From NCBI GenBank assembly GCA_964017145.1, contig OZ024853.1:1-64000 (forward strand): 64,000 nucleotides of DNA, in the 5' to 3' direction. The stretch's first letter is position 1, and each line of letters opens with the position of its first letter. Position numbers and translations under genes: made by a program. Below the pieces are notes generated by a model. It was not told the origin of the DNA, did not search any database, and saw nothing but the letters and a program-made list of their open reading frames with translations. Source of the stretch: Agrocybe praecox. Its lineage: Eukaryota; Basidiomycota; Agaricomycetes; Agaricales; Agrocybaceae. Shown piece by piece: positions 57,005 through 64,000 of the stretch.

Positions 57005-57710
57005 TTAACTTATTTAGTTGCTAAATAAGTGCTTTTATTTTTTTTCGGCTTGTGTTATTGCATAGCCAGTAGGTCTTACTTTAGGTTTACTTTTAAATAG
57101 TTATGGTATACTTAAAGAGAGCCAACAGAGAACCTATTTTTTCTCCTTTTTAGGTTGTATATTAAATACAGTCTTGCCTGCAAATAATAATACTGATAGC
57201 TTTAAGTTATTAAATAAAACTATTTCGGAGTAAAAAAAAAACCTAGAAGAACTACTTTTTGTTAATAATAATTTAGAGGTTTCAATTAGACTTTAAAATT
57301 AAACTTCTTTTGTTACCCCCCACCCTCGCAGGCTATTGTGTTAAGCTCTTTTTTTTTTAGTTTTAGACTTAAACCGCTAAATAAACTATGTTTTATATTA
57401 ATCTTTTTTTTTCCCCTTCTGCTCGTATACTTTTTTTTTCTTTTCTTAGTACATAGTACAACCTTTGCCTATTTTTGATATGAAAATTTTTAGGCTTCAG
57501 GCCTTATTGTTCTTATTTTTTTTTTTGCACCTCCTTTTTAATCTTATTTTCAATTAGATTAAAAAGGAGGAAATAAGAATAAAAAGTAAGCAAATAAATA
57601 AAAAACTAAAAATACCTTTGCTCTACTCTAAATAGTAAAAATTTGCCGTATAAGCTCGCTAACGCTAGAGATATATAATTAAATTTAACAAGGCAAGAGA
57701 ACATATTTAT
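57005..57710. other. spacer
   Basis: Contains coding-like debris in broken frames (about 57050-57300) and repeats at 57530-57600. I cannot assign the debris. Confidence 0.4.
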
Positions 57711-57783
57711 TAAGACCTAAGGGAGTTGAACCCTTATAATATCCATTATGAGCGAACTGCATTAACCATTATGCTAAAGTCTT
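57711..57783 (-). tRNA. trnM: tRNA-Met (CAU), second
   Basis: The acceptor AAGACTT pairs with AGGTCTT. The D arm GCAT/ATGC. The loop CTCATAA on a weak stem GTTCG/TGGAT gives CAT. The T arm is AAGGGTTCAACTCCCTT. It differs from the 8.3 kb tRNA-Met throughout, so initiator/elongator/Ile-type roles must be split between them. Confidence 0.82.
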
Positions 57784-58068
57784 TAAAGTTTAAAATTTGA
57801 ATCTAAATATACTTTTATAGTATTTTAATACTTATTATCTACTTCTTTTTTTTTTACCTTTTGTCTCTTAATTTTTTATTACGGAATCCGTTTTTTATTA
57901 AAAACGGATTCCGTAATAAAAATAAGGCCGGAGCCTCTTTTGCCTTTGCTGACTCAAAGTAAAAAGCAAAGGAGGGCGAAGGCTCCTTTTTTAGTTTAAT
58001 TCAAAAAAGGGGGGGGGTTAAATGTATAAAAAAAAAAAAAAAAAACAAGCCATATGGTAACATAAAAA
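57784..58068. repeat. hairpin repeats between tRNA-Met and cox3
   Basis: Perfect TTTTATTACGGAATCCGTTTTT inverted pair (57875-57920) and the CTTTTGCCTTTGCTGACTC element (57935-57990), also present at 24140-24185. G run at 58010-58017. Confidence 0.7.
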
Positions 58069-59728
58069 TTAGGTATTACCCCAGAAATAAACAGCTACAA
58101 ATAAAAAAAGCCACACAACATCTACAAAGTGCCAGTATAAAATACTAGATTCAAATCCGTTGTGGTGTTTTGTAGTCAATTGGTAATTGATTATTCTGAT
58201 TAAAGATACTCCAATAAAGATAGTACCTATTATAACATGGACATATTTTGTTATCGAAGTGACTCTTTATTCACTACTTCTTATCTTTACAGATAAGTTC
58301 AGACTATGTCATCAATATTAATATAATAATATCGTAGGGATTTCGTGGTAGGATTATTGTAAATATAGTACTCACCTACTAGTCGTTGAACCTTCATATA
58401 TTCTTACTTTTATATTTAATATATGCTTGGTAACAAATTATCCTTAAGTTAAGAAGCTGAATATTTTTCTTAATTTTCTCTTAGCTTTGTAATAGTTAAG
58501 TTATTACATATAAATTAAGGAACTCCTTGTATTTAACCCTATTTGCTATAAAATAAACTCTTAAATAACATCTGCTCGTTGCCTCTTTTATTCCGTTGTT
58601 TTGTTTTTTTACCTTTGCTTCCTTTTTAATCGGAAATTTTACCTCTGCTTTTTTATTCTTATGCAAATAAGAATAAAAACGAAGACTCAAAGAGGCAAGA
58701 GATAATAAAAATACTTTAGCCTCTGCTCCTTAGCTTTTGACTTTGTCTAAGCTAAGGCAAAAGGACTCAGAGTCAACCTTCGCCCTTAATTTTTTTTCCC
58801 TTTACTTAGTTAAAATTAATTTAGGGCTACAACCTCCTTTGTTCCCTGCGGCCCGAACCTCTTTTGCCTTTGCTGACTCAAAGTCAAAAGCAAAGAAGGG
58901 TTAAAAAAAAGCTTAAGCTTTTTTTTTAGGCTTATTTTTAAGAACATATAAAAAAGAATACAAAGGTGGCTAGAGTAGTAAAAACTAATTTAAGCATAAA
59001 TTCTAAAGGGACTCACATATTAATCCGTGTAGTCCTGTAGAAGCATAAAATGCTGAACCATAAACACCATCTGCCATAGTAAATCCTGCTTCTGAATATT
59101 CAAAATACTGTAAAGCAGTAAAAATAACAGCTAATACTATTGTTAAAATTACACCATCTATAGCAGCTTTTCTATTTCCAGCTATAAGTGCATGGTGTCC
59201 ATAAGTAATAAAGGCACCACTACTTAATAATAAAAAAGTATTTAATAAAGGTATTGCAAAAGGATCTAATGGTGTTATTCCTAAAGGAGGCCAAGATCCT
59301 CCAATTTCAATAGCTGGAGATAAACTTGAGTGAAAGAAAGCCCAGAAAACAGATAAAAAGGCAAAAATTTCACTAACAATGAAAAGCAATACTCCTAACA
59401 TAATACCATTTTTTACTTCTTTTGTATGATGTCCTAAATATGAAGCTTCTACTACTACATCTTTAAACCATAAAATCATACCTAAAGTAGTTAATGTAAA
59501 CCCTAATGTTAAGATATAACCCCCATAATTAAAACCATGCATATAAGATACAGCACCTACTGTTAAATTTAATAATGAAAAACTTAATAAGATAGGCCAA
59601 GGAGAAGGATCTACTAAATGAAAAGGAAAAAATTGAAATTTAGTATTTAAACCTAATTTTACTTTTTGTTCATTTTTTATATTTAAATTAGTTAAAGAAG
59701 ACGAAACGTTTAAATTTGTTTTATCCAT
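58069..59728 (-). CDS. cox3: cytochrome c oxidase subunit 3, two exons
   Basis: Exon 1 is 59023-59728 and exon 2 is 58069-58241 (complement), 292 residues. Seven-helix subunit of complex [62 protein letters not shown] (across the junction) and the C-terminus [22 protein letters not shown]. The N-terminus before FHLV has 36 residues, Asn/Lys/Ser-rich and longer than usual; no later Met allows a shorter start. The intron sits in HG/FHV. Confidence 0.94.
58242..59022 (-). mobile_element. cox3 intron, group I without ORF
   Basis: 781 bp. Minus-strand blocks GGTTCAACGACTAGTAGGTG (near 58380) and GACATAGTCTGAACTTATC (near 58300) match cox1 intron 7. The exon ends in T, the intron in G. More than half of it (58560-58950) is hairpin-repeat DNA, including a 100-bp unit shared with 18011-18110. 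Any former ORF has gone. Confidence 0.85.
58842..58941 (+). repeat. 100-bp composite repeat (CCCTGCGGCCCGAACCTC type)
   Basis: Near-identical to 18011-18110, partial copy in frame at 23037-23085. It ends with the AAAGCTTAAGCTTTTTTTT palindrome. Confidence 0.9.
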
Positions 59729-60390
59729 TTTTTTTTATTTTTTTCTCGCGTAAGCGATAAACTTTATTTTTTTAAGTTAGTATGTTTTATATCATATTTT
59801 AATTCTCCCTTTTTAATAATTTTTTTTTTGTTATTTATTCTTATTTCCTCCTTTTTATTTTTATATTTATTCATCGCAGAAGATTTACTTTTTTTTTGTA
59901 TTACATCTTTTGTCTTTGCTCAATTTTGCATCTTTTGCCTTTGCTCAATTTTTGTCCTTTGCTTATGTCTTTGCTTTTGCAAAGACATAAGCTAAAAAAC
60001 AAATAGGCAAAGTCAAAAGCAAAGGTTGAATAAATAGGCAAAGACAAAAGCAAAGGACACACAAAAATCAAAGCTCTTTTGAATAAAAAAAACCAAAAAA
60101 CCCGAGTTTTAAGGTTTTTTTTAGTTGCTTTTGACTTTGTAAATCAAAGTCATAAGGTTATAAAAGACTTTTGCCTCTTTTGATTCTTAGACATAAGCGG
60201 AGGTATCTAAAAAGGAGGAACAATAAAACCAATAGAGGGTAAAGTAATTAAAAAGTAAGAAAGTATAAATGTAATAACATTTAATTATGATTGCTTAGAT
60301 TTGTTATACTTTTATAGTATTAATAATTGTATTTATCACTTTTGCTTATACTTATTATATAAGTAGTTCAACAGGTCTTTATAATTTATT

Positions 60391-60424
<34 letters not shown>

Positions 60425-60714
60425 TAATTGTTCCTTTTTAAATTTTTTATAATTAAAGATGAAATCACCCAGACCAAAGGAGTTTATTTATCTTCAACTG
60501 AATTGTTCAAATTTGCTAAAATAGCCTTGAAAATAGCCCAAAAGTTCTAAAAGCGTAAATAAAAAAAGAAAATAACCGATGGAAAATATAAATAAAAGTA
60601 GTTATATAAAAATTGCGATAAGCATATACAAAAAAAAAATTATTGTTGCAGCTATTCTGATTCTATTTTTGATTCTGAATCTGAAAAAAAAAAAAAAAAA
60701 CAAAATTTTTTAAA
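59729..60714. other. spacer between cox3 and rns
   Basis: Divergent genes flank it, so promoters are expected. Repeats: CTCGCGTAAGCGA (59743), nested CTTTTGCCTTTGCTC hairpins (59910-60065), a T run of 29 (60393-60421). The part 60430-60700 looks less repetitive but I cannot name it; it may include the rRNA leader. Confidence 0.5.
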
Positions 60715-63035
60715 ATCTAGAAGAATTTAATTTTGGTTCTGATTGAACGTTATTCAGTAGTTTTAAGACATGCAAATCATTATTCCCAATTGTTTTTACT
60801 GGTAATAATTTATCAATGCTATTAGCTAAAAATTATATTTAATATTAAACTAACTCTTGCCTCTGCGAGTTCTTATTTTTATTCTTTCTTTGCTTTTGTC
60901 TTTGAGTCATCAAAGGCAAAAGACAAAAATAAGAATAAAAAGCTACGAGCAGAGGGGCAAAAGAAAATTAAAAAAGTAAAGTAACAAAAGGAATAAGGTG
61001 TACAGGTGAGTAATGGTAAATTAGGTACCTTATAGACCTCCTAAATAGAGGATAGTTATATTATTAAATTTGTTTGTTGCTTAAGTGTGATAAACATTTA
61101 ATGTTAGCAAAGTAATGCAAACAAAAATAATTTTATAACATAATAAGCTTAATTATAAAAAAAAGGAAATTTTCCGCTATAAGCACCGATTTATTTTGTT
61201 TAATGGTAGTTGGTGGGGTAAAAGCCTACCAAGCCTACGATCAATAGCCAAGTTTGAGAGAACAAATGGCCACATTGGGGATGGAAAGCCCCAAATTGCT
61301 TAAGCAATCTGCAGTCAAGAATATTAGTCAATGCTCGCAAGAGTGAACTAGCTAACTGAAATCATAAAATAACTTAAATGTGCTTTTATGATAAGGTAGG
61401 GGAAAAAATATGATATTACCTTACTAAAAGTGTTGTCCAAATTACTGGTGCCAGAAGACTCGGTAACACCAGAAACGCGAACGTTAGTCGTCTTAAACAG
61501 GCGTAAAGAGTGAGTAGGCAGCTTACAAATTTTTAATTTAATATAAGCAGAGTAAATTAACAGAAAAATTCCCTTAAAAAAGGCTAGAAACAAAGAACCT
61601 GTTATTTTATAATTTAATTAATTTAAAGAAAATAAAAGCTAGAATCTTATTGAGGATAAACCAAATAATACTTAGTGTAGGGATGATATCCTCAGATACT
61701 TAGTGGAATACTAATGGTGAAGACTTTTTATCTACTAAAGATTGACGCTGAGGAACGAAAGTGAGAATAGGGAATAGGATTAGATACCCAGTTACCTCTC
61801 ACCGTCAACGATGAATGGTAGTTGTTAGTTTTTTTTAAAATTGATAACGATGTTAACGCGATAACCATTCCGCCTTGAGAGTACGGTTGCAAAACTGAAA
61901 CCAAAAAAATTAGTCGGTCTCGGAGCAAACGAAGTGAAGCATGTTATTTAATACGAAAGTACGCGTAAAATCTTACCAGTTCTTGCATAAACCAATCGCT
62001 CTATATTTGATATTTAAGAGGCTATTATTATATTCTCTTAAATATTTATTGTAGACCAGATTGCATAGTTTCTTACATTTTCTTAATTTATTTACCCTTT
62101 TAAGTACTTAAAAATATTTAAAAAGGCAAAAAAAAATTAAAAAAAGAAACTTGTTTACAGGTGTTGCATGGCTGTCGTCAGTCCGTATTGTGAAAAGTGA
62201 GGTTAACTCCACTAACGGACGAAATCCCTGTTGTTAATTTATACTTAACTATTAATGAATTTTAAATATTTTCATTTGGGACTAAGACAAGTCGTTATGG
62301 CCCTTATGAACTGGGCTATAGACGTGCCACAATAGCTTTTACAATATGACGCAAAACTTTAACTATCTTATAATATTTTTTACATTTTAGTTTTAAGGTC
62401 TAGCTAATCACTAAAAAAAGTTTTATTATTTTGTATCGAATTATTGCCTGTAACTCGGCAGTATGAAGAAGGAATTTCGAGTAATCGTTGTTTAGTACGC
62501 AACGGTGAAGATTATATCCGTGATGAACTAACTGTCTGTCGCTGGGGAGGAATTCGGATAGGGGGAAATCGCAGCAAAAAATCTACTTCTATTTTTTTTT
62601 TTGTTTTTTTTTCTTTTGCCTTTTTACTTTGTAAAAAAGCAAAGAAAAAAAAAAGAAAAAAAATTAGGGGTGAATTAACTAAATATGCTCTATAGATTTA
62701 ATAACATTTGTTTTTTTCCTTATTTGAAATACAATAAAAAAAAAAAGAACAAAAGTAAAGCTCAATATGACCTAGTTACCGGAAACGAGTAAACTGGGGT
62801 AACTGCTTTTTTTATATTAAAAACATAAATTTAAACAGTTTCGCGATTATTATTTTTATAGGGTTTGTTAAACTTATCTAGTTTAATCGCTTTATAGCAT
62901 TTTAAACTTTTTGTTAGACTATTAACAGTTTTGTTAAGGATTAGTAGTTTCGATGAACCCTTCTGAGTAACATCTCAAAAGTCATAGCAAGGTAGCTGTA
63001 CTGGAAAGTGCTGCTGGAAAATAAACTACCTAATA
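60715..63035 (+). rRNA. rns: small subunit ribosomal RNA
   Basis: Landmarks: GGTTCTGATTGAACG (60734) with ACATGCAAATC (60768), ACAGGTGAGTAATGG (61000), TTTAGTGCCAGCA-region equivalents near 61440 (TGGTGCCAGAAGACTCGGTA), GGATTAGATACCCAGTTACC (61778), GTTGCATGGCTGTCGTCAG (62161), AACTAACTGTCTGTCGCTG (62528, the decoding-site region) and AAAGTCATAGCAAGGTAGCTG (62979). Two variable regions carry hairpin-repeat inserts (60853-60965 and about 62580-62660). No intron is evident. Ends are approximate. Confidence 0.92.
60853..60960 (+). repeat. hairpin repeat inserted in an rns variable region
   Basis: CTCTTGCCTCTGCGAGTTC ... GAGTCATCAAAGGC ... GCTACGAGCAGAGGGG: a full GCAGAGG palindrome between the 5' landmark (ACATGCAA) and the GGTGAGTAAT landmark. 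Confidence 0.85.
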
Positions 63036-63094
63036 ACCCCCCCCCCCCAACAAACTAAAAAAAAACTTCTAATTTCGAACTTTTATGTTAAATT

Positions 63095-63166
63095 GTTCTC
63101 TTAATTCAATGGTTAGAATCACATTCTTCTAAAGTGTTTATTCTGGTTCGAATCCGGAAGAGAACT
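63095..63166 (+). tRNA. trnR2: tRNA-Arg (UCU)
   Basis: The acceptor GTTCTCT/AGAGAAC is perfect. The stem ACATT/AGTGT carries the loop CTTCTAA. The T arm is TTCTGGTTCGAATCCGGAA. A C run precedes it at 63039-63048. Confidence 0.9.
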
Positions 63167-63320
63167 TAAAATTTTAAATAAGGTTTTCTAGCTTAACCTT
63201 TAACCCGAACTAGCTTATATATTAAAAAATTTTTTTTTAACGACAAATATATTTTTATATCTAGCCTAGGGTTAATATAAAAAACATTGATAGGTAAAAA
63301 AAAAAAAAAAAGAAAATTAA

Positions 63321-63392
63321 GGGGAAATCTGATAATGGTTAATCGGTTATATTTGCAATATAATTATGATAGTTCGAATCTATCTTTCTCCA
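63321..63392 (+). tRNA. trnA: tRNA-Ala (UGC)
   Basis: The acceptor GGGGAAA/TTTCTCC. The stem TTATA/TATAA carries the loop TTTGCAA. The T arm is GATAGTTCGAATCTATC. Confidence 0.92.
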
Positions 63393-63405
63393 AAAAATTT
63401 TATAA

Positions 63406-63479
63406 GAGAGAGTATCCTAATTGGCTAAGGAGCTTACTTTGGGTGTAAGAGGTTGCGCGTTCGAGTCGTGTCTCTCTCG
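63406..63479 (+). tRNA. trnP: tRNA-Pro (UGG)
   Basis: The acceptor GAGAGAG/CTCTCTC is perfect. The stem CTTAC/GTAAG carries the loop TTTGGGT. The T arm is TGCGCGTTCGAGTCGTG. Confidence 0.93.
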
Positions 63480-63676
63480 TTTTTAGCCTTAACTTTTTTT
63501 TTCTTTATTTACCTTTTTTTGTCTCCTTTTTTCTTCACGCGTAAGCTATCTTTAGCGTTCTTATTTTTATTGTACCTTTGGTTTCGCCTTAATTTACTAA
63601 GACACTTAGTCCAAAGCAAAGGATGAAAAATAAGGCTAAAACGCGACAAATTAAAAGAAGAATATTACAATATTTT

Positions 63677-63760
63677 GCGAACATGTTGAAATTGGTAAAC
63701 AATCTTCTCTTAAGAAGAAGTGGGTGTAAACCCTTAAGAGTTCAAGTCTCTTTGTTCGTA
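63677..63760 (+). tRNA. trnL: tRNA-Leu (UAA)
   Basis: The acceptor GCGAACA pairs with TGTTCGT. The stem CTTCT/AGAAG carries the loop CTTAAGA. A long variable arm (TGGGTGTAAACCC) marks class II. The T arm is AAGAGTTCAAGTCTCTT. Confidence 0.92.
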
Positions 63761-64000
63761 TTGTTTCAAAGTTAGTGTCCTAATTAATGATTAAAAGGGA
63801 ACAAAAGTAAAACCTCCATCCTTTTTAATCAAATATTTTTTTTTTTAGCGCAGCCTTTTAATCTTTTTTTTTAGCGAATAAATTTAAGAAGCTCGCTAGC
63901 GGTTTTTTTACCTTTTGTTTCCTTTTTGCCTTAAATTTCATATGAAATAAGTGTAAAAAGGAGGCAAAAAAAAACAAGAATAAAAATTAAGTTAACTTTA
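63761..64000. other. spacer at window end
   Basis: AT-rich with a GCTCGCTAGCGG piece (63891) and a TTTCATATGAAAT palindrome (63938). No gene. Confidence 0.5.

Noticed and set aside
58496..58690. Short frame in the cox3 intron as a degraded endonuclease
   Set aside because: Its text is repeat-derived ([17 protein letters not shown]) with no LAGLIDADG or GIY-YIG motif.
62444..62695. 83-codon frame at the 3' part of rns
   Set aside because: It coincides with conserved small-rRNA sequence and a repeat insert; not a gene.

Overview
This window is part of a filamentous-fungal mitochondrial genome, most likely from a basidiomycete (Agaricomycetes-like). The evidence is the very low G+C, mitochondrial cox1/cox2/cox3, nad2-nad3, atp8, atp9, rps3, both rRNAs and 18 recognisable tRNAs, many group I and group II introns with LAGLIDADG or GIY-YIG endonucleases, and decayed linear-plasmid polymerase genes. 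The atp8 product starts MPQLIPFYFF, which fits basidiomycetes. Genes lie on both strands. cob, nad1, nad4, nad4L, nad5, nad6, atp6 and several tRNAs are not seen and presumably lie outside the window.

Layout. 0.5-2.0 kb: plus-strand tRNA cluster (Phe, Trp, Tyr, Cys, Ser-GCU). 2.7-3.5 kb: two small membrane ORFs. 4.4-14 kb, minus strand: orf228, nad3, nad2 (one group I intron), tRNA-Glu, tRNA-Met, atp9, orf327, tRNA-Arg(UCG), orf68 and atp8. 15.4-17.8 kb: a large rps3. 18.8-31.6 kb: cox1 with eight exons (two of only 11 and 18 nt) and seven introns, six group I and one group II. 31.8-37.1 kb: two diverged, decaying copies of a plasmid-type RNA polymerase locus. 37.2-44.2 kb: rnl with a group I, a group II and an L2500-type group I intron. 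45-47 kb: tRNA-Asn, orf194, tRNA-Ser(UGA). 48.3-52.9 kb: cox2 with two group I introns, then a free-standing LAGLIDADG gene and a decayed second copy of the cox2 3' exon. 53-56 kb: tRNA-His, tRNA-Asp, a truncated family B DNA polymerase, tRNA-Gly. 56.5-57.0 kb: a chimera of the nad2 5' end with a relative of orf228. 57.7-59.7 kb, minus strand: tRNA-Met and cox3 (one group I intron). 60.7-63.0 kb: rns, followed by tRNA-Arg(UCU), Ala, Pro and Leu(UAA).

Common threads. (1) Intergenic DNA is full of hairpin repeats with recurring cores (TTTATTCCGTTTTTT and its complement, GCAGAGGCAAGAG, GCCTTTGCTGACTCAAAGTC, AAGCTTAAGCTT). These have also entered coding regions: in frame in rps3, orf327, orf228, orf194 and two intron ORFs, and destructively in several homing-endonuclease genes. 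(2) Core genes use only UGG for Trp, matching a tRNA-Trp with anticodon CCA. Intron ORFs and plasmid-derived ORFs repeatedly have UGA where family alignments expect Trp. (3) Mobile DNA has remodelled genes: the cox2 3' end appears to have been replaced together with an endonuclease gene, and the nad2 5' end has been duplicated and fused to another ORF.

The core products are subunits of complex I (Nad2, Nad3), complex IV (Cox1-3) and ATP synthase (Atp8, Atp9). rnl, rns, Rps3 and the tRNAs supply the mitochondrial translation machinery. Exon-intron junctions were placed by eye from protein or rRNA continuity plus the group I rule (exon ends in U, intron ends in G) and the group II ends; they are not experimentally supported.
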